Of a stretch of 64,000 bases of DNA, positions 1 to 7,484 are shown one piece after another; within the stretch, counting starts at the first letter, position 1, and every line of letters starts with the position of its first letter. The notes below the pieces were generated by a model, which was not told the origin of the DNA, did not search any database, and saw only the letters and a program-made list of their open reading frames with translations. Source of the DNA: Oceanithermus desulfurans (GTDB lineage: Bacteria; Deinococcota; Deinococci; Deinococcales; Marinithermaceae); contig NZ_JACHEZ010000003.1 in the NCBI RefSeq assembly GCF_014201675.1, positions 1 through 64,000 of the forward strand, read 5' to 3'. The translations under genes and the position numbers were made by a program.

Positions 1-138
1 GCAGACCGCGTGTGGGGTTTACCCGCGTCCGGCCTGCGCTTTTCGCCTTCCCTGATCCGTGCTTTCAAGATCCCCGCACCCGCTGGGCGCAAGACCTAGG
101 GTACAGGCGACCCCGGGGGTTGTCAAGCGCCCTCGGGC

Positions 139-144
139 TAGAAT
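139..144 (+). promoter_or_regulatory. thyX -10 box (leaderless type)
   Basis: TAGAAT ends 6 nt before the thyX ATG, so transcription should begin at or next to the start codon. No convincing -35 box is visible. Bases 1-138 hold no gene I can support; the open frames there are out-of-frame shadows. Confidence 0.6.
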
Positions 145-150
145 CGGAGC

Positions 151-969
151 ATGACGGAACCGCAGACGATACCCGTGCTCGACAAGGGCTTCGTGCGCCT
201 GGTGGACGCGATGGGCGACGACCGCCGCATCGTCCAGGCGGCGCGCGTGAGCTACGGCGAAGGCACCAAGACGGTGCGCGAGGACGCGGCTCTGATCGAC
301 TACCTGATGCGCCACCGGCACACCAGCCCCTTCGAGATGGTGGAGTTCACCTTTCACGTCAAGGCGCCCATTTTCGTGGTGCGCCAGTGGTTCCGTCACC
401 GCACCGCCAGCGTCAACGAGATCTCGGCGCGCTATTCGGTGCTGAAAGACGAGTTCTACGAGCCCACCCCCGGGGAGCTGCGCGCCCAGAGCAAGGTCAA
501 CAAGCAGGCGGGCGAGGGGCGGCTGCCAGCGGCCGAGGCCGAACGGGCTTCCGCACTGCTGGCCGCGGCCGGGCGCGACGTCTATGCCCGCTACCAGGAG
601 CTGCTGGCGCTGGGGGTGGCCCGGGAGCAGGCCCGTAGCGTGCTGCCCGTGGGCATCTACACCGAGTTCTACTGGAAGCAGGACCTGCACAACCTGCTGC
701 ACTTCCTGAGGCTGCGGCTCGACCACCACGCCCAGGCCGAGATTCGCGCCTACGCCCGCGCGGTGGCCGAGTTCGTGAAAGCGCGGGTGCCGCTGGTGTG
801 GCGCTCGTTCGAAGAGCACGTGCTGAACGCGCGCACCCTGAGCGCAAGCGAGCTGGCGGTGCTGGCGCGGCTGGTGGACCGGGAAGCCTACGCCGAGGCG
901 CTCGGGCAGGCGGGGCTGTCCAAGAGCCGGGTGCGCGAGGCGCTGGAAAAGCTGTTCGGCGAAGCTTAG
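151..969 (+). CDS. thyX: Flavin-dependent thymidylate synthase ThyX
   Basis: Makes dTMP from dUMP using methylene-tetrahydrofolate, with FAD and NADPH as reductant, in the cytoplasm. The 272-residue product carries the family signature RHRX7S at residues 82-92 (RHR 82-84, S92), which binds FAD and dUMP. Length is slightly above the usual 220-250 residues. The ATG follows a TAGAAT box by 6 nt, which fits a leaderless mRNA and fixes the start. The stop codon overlaps by 4 bases the stop of the convergent pheA. No thyA is visible in the window, as expected for ThyX users. Confidence 0.97.
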   Translation: MTEPQTIPVLDKGFVRLVDAMGDDRRIVQAARVSYGEGTKTVREDAALIDYLMRHRHTSPFEMVEFTFHVKAPIFVVRQWFRHRTASVNEISARYSVLKDEFYEPTPGELRAQSKVNKQAGEGRLPAAEAERASALLAAAGRDVYARYQELLALGVAREQARSVLPVGIYTEFYWKQDLHNLLHFLRLRLDHHAQAEIRAYARAVAEFVKARVPLVWRSFEEHVLNARTLSASELAVLARLVDREAYAEALGQAGLSKSRVREALEKLFGEA

Positions 970-1796
970 CCGCCGTTCATCGGCGCGGCCGGGTAGGAGC
1001 CGAGCACCTTCACGAAGGCCGCCCGGCGCAGCAGGGTCACCAGCGCCTCGGCGGGCTCGGGGTCTTCGACGTGGCCCTCGAAGTCGAGGTAGAAGACGTA
1101 GCTCCAGGCGCGGTCGCGGCGGGGGCGCGACTCGAGCTTGGTAAGGTTCACCCGCGAACGGGCGAAGGCCTCGAGCGCCGAGAGCAGCCCCCCCGGCTTG
1201 TGCCGCACCCCGAAGACGACGCTGGTCTTGTAGGGGCCCTCGGCGCGCGGCCGCTCCTCGCGGGCGATGACGAAGAAGCGGGTGTAGTTGAAGTTGAAGT
1301 CCTCGATCCCCTCGGCCAGCACCTCGAGCCCGTAGACCTCGGCCGCCCGCCTGGAGGCGATGGCCGCCAGCCCCGGCTCGGGCCGCTCGGCCAGCTGCTT
1401 GGCCGCCCCGGCGGTGTCGTAGACGGGTACGGCCTCCAGCTTTTGCCGGGCCAGGAAACCGTCGCACTGGGAGAGCGCCTGGGGGTGGCTGATCACCTTG
1501 CGCACCTCCTCGAGTCGGGTCCCCGGCGGAGCAAGCAGGTTGTGGCGCACCCGCAGGTAGATCTCCCCCACTACGTGCAGGTCGGACTCGAGCAGGAGGT
1601 CGTAGGTCTGGTTGATGCTGCCGGCCACCGCGTTCTCCACCGGCACCACGCCGCAGGCGGCCGCGCCGGAGGTGACCGCCTCGAAGACCTCGTGAAAGGT
1701 GGGGTAGCCCACCGGCTCGGCGCCCCCGGTGACGGTGAGCGCCGCCTCCTCGCTGAACGCGCCGGCGGTCCCCTGGTAGGCGACCTTCTTCGACAT
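966..1796 (-). CDS. pheA: Prephenate dehydratase
   Basis: Converts prephenate to phenylpyruvate in phenylalanine synthesis. The 276-residue protein has the catalytic prephenate dehydratase domain (about residues 4-180), including [11 protein letters not shown] (49-59) and the TRF motif (172-174), followed by an ACT domain (about 190-270) with the ESRP motif (222-225) that binds phenylalanine for feedback inhibition. It is a monofunctional enzyme without a chorismate mutase domain. The ATG is 7 nt after a TATACT box on the minus strand and 21 bp from the ATG of divergent ruvA. A much longer antisense open frame runs upstream through ruvA but is a GC-bias artefact. Confidence 0.96.
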   Translation of the reverse strand: MSKKVAYQGTAGAFSEEAALTVTGGAEPVGYPTFHEVFEAVTSGAAACGVVPVENAVAGSINQTYDLLLESDLHVVGEIYLRVRHNLLAPPGTRLEEVRKVISHPQALSQCDGFLARQKLEAVPVYDTAGAAKQLAERPEPGLAAIASRRAAEVYGLEVLAEGIEDFNFNYTRFFVIAREERPRAEGPYKTSVVFGVRHKPGGLLSALEAFARSRVNLTKLESRPRRDRAWSYVFYLDFEGHVEDPEPAEALVTLLRRAAFVKVLGSYPAAPMNGG

Positions 1797-1803
1797 AGCC
1801 AAC

Positions 1804-1811
1804 AGTATACT
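1804..1811. promoter_or_regulatory. Shared palindromic -10 box of pheA and ruvA
   Basis: AGTATACT is its own reverse complement, so it supplies TATACT on both strands. It ends 6 nt before the ruvA ATG on the plus strand and 7 nt before the pheA ATG on the minus strand. Only 21 bp separate the two start codons. Any -35 contact for one gene would lie inside the coding region of the other; neither -35 is obvious. Confidence 0.7.
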
Positions 1812-1817
1812 GGCCCC

Positions 1818-2405
1818 ATGGTGCGTTTTCTCGAAGGGGTCGTGCTGGAGCTGGCCGAGGACCGCGCGATCGTGAGCCTGCACGGCCTGGGCTTCGAGGT
1901 CTTCTGCCCCACCGGGACGCTGGGGCGGCTGCGCGTGGGCGAGACCGCACGGCTGCACACCCGGCTGGTGGTGCGCGAGGACAGCCTCACCCTCTACGGC
2001 TTCCACGACCCGCTCTTGCTCGAGTGGTTCGACCTGCTCACCGGCGTCTCGGGCGTGGGGCCGCGCGTGGCGCTGGGCCTGCTCAGCGCCCTGCCCGCCG
2101 ACCTGCTGGGGCAGGCCGTGACCGGCGACGACCCCAAACTGCTTACCGCCGCCCCCGGCGTGGGCAGGAAGCTGGCCGAGCGCATCGTGCTGGAACTCAA
2201 GACCAAGCTCCCCGACCACCTGGCCGGCCTCGCCCCCAGCGCCGCGCCCGTCGAGAACCCCGCCGCCGGCGAAGCCGCCGCGGCGCTGATCACGCTGGGC
2301 TTCCGCGAGACCCAGGTGCACGCGGTGGTGCAGAAGCTGGCCGCCAAGCAGCCCGAGGCCGGGGCCGAAGAGCTCATCCGCCTGGCCCTGCGCGAGCTCC
2401 GGTAG
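1818..2405 (+). CDS. ruvA: Holliday junction helicase subunit RuvA
   Basis: RuvA binds the four-way DNA junction and loads the RuvB motor during recombination repair. The 195-residue product has the N-terminal OB domain, two helix-hairpin-helix motifs (around [10 protein letters not shown] and [10 protein letters not shown], residues about 73-90 and 108-127) and a flexible linker before the C-terminal RuvB-binding domain. ATG at 1818 was chosen because it follows the TATACT box by 6 nt and gives the family N-terminus MVRFLEG; the reading frame is open far upstream but that part is antisense to pheA. ruvB is not adjacent and ruvC lies 26 kb away. Confidence 0.96.
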   Translation: MVRFLEGVVLELAEDRAIVSLHGLGFEVFCPTGTLGRLRVGETARLHTRLVVREDSLTLYGFHDPLLLEWFDLLTGVSGVGPRVALGLLSALPADLLGQAVTGDDPKLLTAAPGVGRKLAERIVLELKTKLPDHLAGLAPSAAPVENPAAGEAAAALITLGFRETQVHAVVQKLAAKQPEAGAEELIRLALRELR

Positions 2406-2441
2406 GGCATAATGGCTGGGTGCGGCCTGGCCGCCCTTACC

Positions 2442-3485
2442 ATGGAACGACGCGAGATCGACACCCCCGAAGCCTGGAACCGTATCGTCGGCGAGCTCCC
2501 GCTCTCCAGCTCCCTGCAGTCGTGGGGCTGGGGCGAGGTAAAGCGCACGAGCGGCTGGAAGCCCGTACGCCTCGCCCTTTTCGACGGTGGCGAGCCCGTG
2601 GCCGCGGCGCAGCTGATGACGCGCCACCTGGCCGGCCCGCTGCGCCTGGCCTACGCCCCCCGCGGTCCGGCGCTGGCCGAGGCGGGGTTGCTGCCGCGGG
2701 TGGCCGAACAGCTGGCGCGGGCGGCGCGCGGCGCGCTCTATCTGCAGCTCGAACCCCCCCTGGCCCTGGAGGAGCCGTACGACGTCCCCGCCTTCGCGGG
2801 TCTCCAGCCGGCGGCCACGATCCAGCCCGAGTACTCGATCCTGGTGGACCTCGAAGCCGGCGAGGAAGCCGTGCTCGCGCGGATGAAGTCGAAGACGCGC
2901 TACAACATCCGCCTCTCGGCCCGCAAAGGGGTGACCGCGCGGATCGTGCGCCCGGGCGAAGGCGACGCCGAAGAGGCCTTCGAGGCCTTCTTGGCGCTGT
3001 TCACCGAAACCAACCGGCGCGCGAAGCTCCTGCAGCACGCCCGCAGCTACTACGAGACGGTCTTCCGGGCGATGGAGCAGCCGGGGGGCGCGGCCTTCAT
3101 CAGCCTGGCCGAGTACCAGGGCCAGCCGCTCGCGGCCGGGCTCTTCGTGGCCTTCGCCGGCCGGGTGGACTACCTCTACGGGGGCTCGAGCCGCGAGCAC
3201 AAGAACGTGATGGCCCCCTACGCCATGCACTGGACGGCGATGCGCTGGGGCATGAAGCACGGCTACCGCGTCTACGACCTCTGGGGGGTGCCCCGGGTGC
3301 TCACCCCCGAGTCGCACGCCTACGGCATCTACCGCTTCAAGGAGGGCTTCGGCGGCCGGCGGGTGCGCTTCCCCGGCTACGTGCGGCCGCTCTCGCCCCT
3401 CTTCGGCCCGGTGCAGACCGCGCTGCGCTGGCGCAAGAACTGGGTCAACTGGCGCACCCGCGGCACCCCCCGCGACGTCTTGTGA
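2442..3485 (+). CDS. FemAB/FemX-type aminoacyl- or peptidoglycan-bridge transferase
   Basis: A 347-residue member of the GNAT-fold FemAB family, which transfers amino acids from aminoacyl-tRNA to the peptidoglycan stem peptide; the family also includes uncharacterised relatives, so the exact acceptor is not known. Family features seen are the N-terminal [13 protein letters not shown] stretch, KSKTRYNIR in the middle, and the C-terminal segment RVYDLWGVP followed by [12 protein letters not shown] 2442 is preferred over ATG 2412, because a CATAAT -10-like box (2408-2413) overlaps the earlier ATG. It follows ruvA by 36 bp and could also be read from the ruvA promoter. Confidence 0.8.
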   Translation: MERREIDTPEAWNRIVGELPLSSSLQSWGWGEVKRTSGWKPVRLALFDGGEPVAAAQLMTRHLAGPLRLAYAPRGPALAEAGLLPRVAEQLARAARGALYLQLEPPLALEEPYDVPAFAGLQPAATIQPEYSILVDLEAGEEAVLARMKSKTRYNIRLSARKGVTARIVRPGEGDAEEAFEAFLALFTETNRRAKLLQHARSYYETVFRAMEQPGGAAFISLAEYQGQPLAAGLFVAFAGRVDYLYGGSSREHKNVMAPYAMHWTAMRWGMKHGYRVYDLWGVPRVLTPESHAYGIYRFKEGFGGRRVRFPGYVRPLSPLFGPVQTALRWRKNWVNWRTRGTPRDVL

Positions 3486-3509
3486 TTTGAACATTTAAAA
3501 CCTTAAAAT
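3480..3509 (+). promoter_or_regulatory. Promoter of the marR-efflux operon
   Basis: TTGTGA (3480-3485) and TAAAAT (3504-3509) are 18 bp apart, and TAAAAT ends 7 nt before the marR ATG. The AT-rich stretch between them (TTTGAACATTTAAAA) is a partial inverted repeat and a plausible site for autorepression by the MarR protein. Confidence 0.6.
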
Positions 3510-3516
3510 ACCCGGC

Positions 3517-3957
3517 ATGGACCCCGACCGCCGGCAGCTGCTGGCCCAACTCGACGAAGAGTTCTTCCTCTTCCTCTGGCGGGTCAAGGAAAGCACCGCC
3601 CGCCTGTTCAAACCGCTGGGGCTGCGCCCCGAACAGGTCTTCATCCTCGAGCTGATCGACCGGGGCCTCCACCACCCCAAGGAGATCGCCGACGCCTTGC
3701 AGTGGGACCCGCCCCTGCTCAGCCATTACCTCGCCAAGCTCGAGGAGCGCCGTCTGATCGAACGCGAGCTCGACCCCGACGACCGCCGGCGCACGCGCAT
3801 CACCCTGAGCGCCTCCGGCGCCCGGCGGCTCGAGCGCGCCCGGGCGGCCTGGCGCGACTACACCGCCGAGACGCTCGAAGTCCTCGAGCCGGGTGAAATC
3901 GAAACCTTGCGCGGCTACCTGCGCCGCCTCCTGGCCGCCCAGGAGGCGCGGGCATGA
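3517..3957 (+). CDS. MarR-family transcriptional regulator
   Basis: A 146-residue winged-helix protein of the MarR family, normally a dimer that represses its own operon and is released by small phenolic or lipophilic compounds. The helix-turn-helix lies near HPKEIADALQWDPPLLSHYL and the wing near ERELDPDDRRRTRI, a typical MarR DPxDRR motif. The start follows a TAAAAT box by 7 nt. Its stop overlaps the start of the outer-membrane efflux gene as ATGA, so it heads a five-gene RND efflux operon and is the likely local repressor. Confidence 0.9.
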   Translation: MDPDRRQLLAQLDEEFFLFLWRVKESTARLFKPLGLRPEQVFILELIDRGLHHPKEIADALQWDPPLLSHYLAKLEERRLIERELDPDDRRRTRITLSASGARRLERARAAWRDYTAETLEVLEPGEIETLRGYLRRLLAAQEARA

Positions 3958-5270
3958 AGCGGCGGATCTGGGCTGCCTGGCTGCTTTCGCTGGCCGCCGC
4001 CCAGCCCGCCTTCCTGACCTCGCTGCAGGCCCACCCCCAGCTTCGCGCGGCCCGCCTGCAAGTGGAGGCGCGCGCCCTGGCGGCGCGCCTCGCGCCCAAC
4101 CGGCTGGCGTTCGACGCCCAGGGGGGCTGGACCCGGCGCGCACTCGACCCAGCGGAACCCTGCCCCTTCCTCGCCGACCCCGACCCCAGCAACGACGTCC
4201 TTTGCAGCTTCGTCAGCCCCGACGTTCCCAACGAGGCCTCGCAGGCGGAGGTGGGGCTCACCCTGCGGCCGCTGACCTTCGGCGACTACGCCGACCGCAG
4301 CCGGCTCGCCGACCTGGACCTGGCCGAGGCGCGGCTGGACTACCGCAAGGCGCAGGCCGAGCTCGAGGCCGCCGCCCTGCGCGCGGCGTTGAGCCTGGCC
4401 GAGGCCCGGCAGGGTCTGGAGGTGGCACGCGAGGGGCGGCGCCTGGCGGAGGCGGCCCTGGCGGCCACCGAGCTGCGGCGCCGCAAGGGCGCTGCGGGCG
4501 ACGCCGACCTGCGCGCCGCGCGCCTGGCCCTGGAAGACGCACGGGCGCGGGTGGAGCAGGCCCGGGAGGGGCTCGAGCTGGCCCAAAAGGGGCTGGCCGC
4601 GTTCACCTCCGAGCCCCCGCCCCCTCCGCCCTGGCCCCTGGAGCCGCCCGAACGGGCGGAGCCCGCCTCGCTCGCCCGCGCCCGGATCGCCGTGGAGCGG
4701 GCCCGGGTGGCCCTGAAGAACCGCGGGCGCGACTTCTGGCCCACCGTAGAGGTCGGCTACCGGCTCAACCTGGACGACCGCAGCAGCCTCGCCGTTTCGC
4801 TGGAGTCGCGCACCCTCGGGGCGCGCGTGGCCTACGGCTACGCCACCTTCGCCGATCCGGCGCGCGCGCGGACCCGCACAGAGTGGCGCGTGGGCGCCCG
4901 CCTGAGCCTCTCGGCGGAAACCTGGGCACAGCAGTCCGAAGCGCGCCTGCAGCTGCGCGCCGCGGAGGCGGCCCTGGAGGCGGCCCGCCGCCAGGCCGTA
5001 GTGGAGGCGCTGCGCCTGCGCCAGCGGATCGATCAGGCCCTGCGCGCGGCCGAGCGCGCCGCGGCGCGTCTGGACGCCGCCCGCGCCGACGAACGCGAGG
5101 CGCGGGAACGGCAGCGTCTGGGTCTGATTACGCCGCTGCAGCTGATGCAGACCCAGCTGGCGCGGCTGCAGGCGGAGCTGCAGCTCCAGCAGGCCGAAAA
5201 CGACGTACGGCGGGCACGGCTCGAACGGCTCGTCTTCCTTGCGGTCCCCCCATCGGAGGTGTGGCGATGA
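3954..5270 (+). CDS. TolC-family outer membrane efflux protein
   Basis: A 438-residue outer-membrane channel subunit of a tripartite RND efflux pump. A signal peptide covers about residues 1-17. Two repeats each contain long Ala/Glu/Arg-rich coiled-coil helices and an amphipathic beta region (about residues 45-95 and 260-325, for example VEVGYRLNL and RVGARLSLS), as expected for a TolC fold. It overlaps marR by 4 bases and the next gene by 4 bases, so it is co-transcribed. Functional assignment rests on fold pattern and operon context. Confidence 0.85.
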   Translation: MKRRIWAAWLLSLAAAQPAFLTSLQAHPQLRAARLQVEARALAARLAPNRLAFDAQGGWTRRALDPAEPCPFLADPDPSNDVLCSFVSPDVPNEASQAEVGLTLRPLTFGDYADRSRLADLDLAEARLDYRKAQAELEAAALRAALSLAEARQGLEVAREGRRLAEAALAATELRRRKGAAGDADLRAARLALEDARARVEQAREGLELAQKGLAAFTSEPPPPPPWPLEPPERAEPASLARARIAVERARVALKNRGRDFWPTVEVGYRLNLDDRSSLAVSLESRTLGARVAYGYATFADPARARTRTEWRVGARLSLSAETWAQQSEARLQLRAAEAALEAARRQAVVEALRLRQRIDQALRAAERAAARLDAARADEREARERQRLGLITPLQLMQTQLARLQAELQLQQAENDVRRARLERLVFLAVPPSEVWR

Positions 5271-6277
5271 AACCCTGGATCCCCCTGGCCCTGCTGCTGA
5301 GCGCGCTTCCGGCGCTGGCCCTTGGCTACCCGGAGGCGCTGGCGCGCGCGGACGACCGGCCGCCGGTCGTGGCCGCGCGCGCCGAACTCGACGACGCCGA
5401 AGCGCAGTGGGCGCGCACCGAGGCCGACCCCGCGGCGCTGCGTCTGGAACGGCTGCAGGCCCGTCAGCGGCGCGAGCTGGCCGCGGCGCAGCTACGCCTG
5501 GAGCGGATACGGGCGTCCGCCGAGATCAGCCTCGCCTACACCCAGCTGCTCGACGCCCAGGCGGCCTACCGCCTGGCGGAGCGGGGGCTCGAACTGGCCG
5601 CCCGCACCCTTCGCGTCGCCCAGCTGCGCTACGTCAAGGGCGGCATCGGCCGCCAGGAGCTGCGCGCCAGCGAGCTGCGCCTGGAAGAGGCGCGCAACCG
5701 GCTGCGGCAGGCCGACGACGCCCGGGCGCTCGCCCGCGCCCGGCTCTTCTCGCTGGTCGGGGGGCCGGAGCCGGGCGAGGCGCTGGCGCCGGCGGGCTCC
5801 CCGGTGCTGCCCGGCCTGGAGGCCGTCTACCTCCGCCTGGACGCCCACCCCGACCGCCTGCGCGCCGCCCAGGGGGTGGAACTCGCGCAAACCGCCCTGG
5901 CCCTGCTCGACCCCAGCTACGCCCCCCGCGCCCGGATCGAAGCGGCGCAGCTGCAGCTGACCCAGGCGCGCACCGCGCTGGAAGAGGTGCGACGCGGCCT
6001 GCGCCTGCAGGCCAAGGCCCGCTGGCAGGCCGTGGCCGAGCGGCAGCGCGACCTTGACCTGGCGCGCGGCGAGAGCGACAAGGCCGCCCGTGACCTCGAC
6101 GTCGCCCGGGAGCGCTACCGCGCGGGGCTGATCTCGGAACTCGCGCTGCTGCAGGCAGAGCTCGAGCGCGAGCAGGCGGCCGTGGCGGTCCAGAACGCCG
6201 AACACGCGCTGCTCGCCGCCGCCTGGGAGCTGGCGGTGGCGACCGCCTGGCCGCTGGAGGTGCGCGATGCGCACTAG
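5267..6277 (+). CDS. Short TolC-like coiled-coil protein of the efflux operon
   Basis: A 336-residue exported protein with a signal peptide (about 1-19) and two blocks of long charged helices that resemble the helical hairpins of TolC-family proteins. Unlike its upstream neighbour, it shows no clear amphipathic beta segments: each place where the barrel strands should sit is reduced to a short linker. It is about 100 residues shorter than normal TolC homologues. The start overlaps the preceding gene as ATGA. It may pair with the full-length TolC protein in a mixed channel or act as a periplasmic helical component; both are inference. Confidence 0.75.
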   Translation: MKPWIPLALLLSALPALALGYPEALARADDRPPVVAARAELDDAEAQWARTEADPAALRLERLQARQRRELAAAQLRLERIRASAEISLAYTQLLDAQAAYRLAERGLELAARTLRVAQLRYVKGGIGRQELRASELRLEEARNRLRQADDARALARARLFSLVGGPEPGEALAPAGSPVLPGLEAVYLRLDAHPDRLRAAQGVELAQTALALLDPSYAPRARIEAAQLQLTQARTALEEVRRGLRLQAKARWQAVAERQRDLDLARGESDKAARDLDVARERYRAGLISELALLQAELEREQAAVAVQNAEHALLAAAWELAVATAWPLEVRDAH

Positions 6278-7484
6278 CCTCCTCTTAGCCCTGATCGCAG
6301 CGCTGCTGCTCGTCGGCGGCTGCAAGCGCAACCGCGGCGGCGAAGCCGCCCCCTCCACCCCCGCGGTGCAGGAACGTTCCGCCTTCAAGGTGCGCACGGT
6401 CGCGGTCTCCAGCGGACCGCTTACGGTCGTGCGGGAAGCCTCGGGTCGCATCGAGCCGGAGCGCGACGTGCGGGTGGCCGCGCGCACCGGCGGAAAGGTG
6501 ACCGCGGTGCCCGTGCGCGAAGGCGACCGCGTCGCACGGGGGGACGTGCTGGTTCAGCTCGACGAGCGCGACCCTCGCGACCGCCTGCGGCAGGCGCAGC
6601 TGGCCCTGGAGCAGGCCCGCCTGAACCGGGTCGCCGCCGAGCGCAGGCTCGCCGACCAGGAGGCGCAGCTCACCCGCCAGCGGCAGGCGGCGCGCCAGAA
6701 CCTGGCCAACGCCGAGAAACGCCTCGACGAGGCGCGGGCGCTGCTGCCGCTGGGGGGTGTGGCCCCGGTCGAGGTGGACCGGCTCGCCGCCGCGGCCGCC
6801 CAGGCGGCGGCGAACGCCGCCGCCGCCGAAGCCGCCTACCGGCGCTGGCAGCGCAGCAAGGACGAGGACCTGGCGCAGCTGCGGCTGCAGGTAGAGCAGG
6901 CGCAGGTCGCGGTCGACCAGGCGCGCACCGCGCTGGAGGACACCCGCATCACCGCCCCGTTCGCCGGCCGGGTGGCCGCCCGCTTCGTGGACGCGGGGGC
7001 CTTCGTGGGCCCCGGTTCGCCGGTGGTGCAGCTGGTCGCGGGACCGCGCAACGTGGTCTTCAAGCTGCCCCCCGACGAGGTGGCCCGGCTCGATCCGACC
7101 GAGCTGACGCTCCTCTTCCTGGGCCGCCGCTACCCGCTCGAGCTCCTGCGCAGCGCGCCGGTGCCGGGGCCGGACCGTCTGATCAGTCTTTACGCCCGCC
7201 CCCTCGAGGGCGGCGACGAACTGCCGTTCGGGGGCGCGGTGCTGCTGCGCTACCGTCTGGTCCTCGCCTCGGGCCCGCGGGTGCCGGCGACCGCGCTGCG
7301 GGTGCGCGAGGGCCGGAGCTACGTCTTCGCCGCCAGCGGCGAGCGCGCCCGCGCCGTACCCGTCGAGGTCGTGGCCGAGGCGGAGGGGTGGGCGGTGGTG
7401 CGCGGCGCCGGGCTGCCGGAGCGCGTCGTCCATCCCCTGCCCCAGGACCTGCGTGACGGTTCGTACCTGGAGGTCCTGGAGTGA
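6267..7484 (+). CDS. RND efflux periplasmic adaptor (membrane fusion) lipoprotein
   Basis: A 405-residue HlyD/AcrA-type adaptor that bridges the inner-membrane pump and the outer-membrane channel. The N-terminus is a lipoprotein signal with the lipobox LVGGC at about residue 20. A first lipoyl half is visible at GRIEPERDVRVAARTGGKV, followed by a long alpha-hairpin (about residues 105-215) and the second lipoyl half with TRITAPFAGRV-like sequence DTRITAPFAGRV. It overlaps the preceding gene by 11 bases and the pump gene by 4 bases (GTGA). Confidence 0.92.
   Translation: MRTSLLLALIAALLLVGGCKRNRGGEAAPSTPAVQERSAFKVRTVAVSSGPLTVVREASGRIEPERDVRVAARTGGKVTAVPVREGDRVARGDVLVQLDERDPRDRLRQAQLALEQARLNRVAAERRLADQEAQLTRQRQAARQNLANAEKRLDEARALLPLGGVAPVEVDRLAAAAAQAAANAAAAEAAYRRWQRSKDEDLAQLRLQVEQAQVAVDQARTALEDTRITAPFAGRVAARFVDAGAFVGPGSPVVQLVAGPRNVVFKLPPDEVARLDPTELTLLFLGRRYPLELLRSAPVPGPDRLISLYARPLEGGDELPFGGAVLLRYRLVLASGPRVPATALRVREGRSYVFAASGERARAVPVEVVAEAEGWAVVRGAGLPERVVHPLPQDLRDGSYLEVLE

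Noticed and set aside
19-3494. Long minus-strand open frames of 643 and 842 codons across thyX, pheA and ruvA
   Set aside because: They are antisense to clear genes or join real pheA to antisense sequence; the third-position GC bias of the organism keeps alternative frames open.
3487-3502. Exact MarR operator upstream of the efflux operon
   Set aside because: The TTTGAACATTTAAAA stretch is only partly symmetric, so it is mentioned within the promoter entry but not called as an operator.
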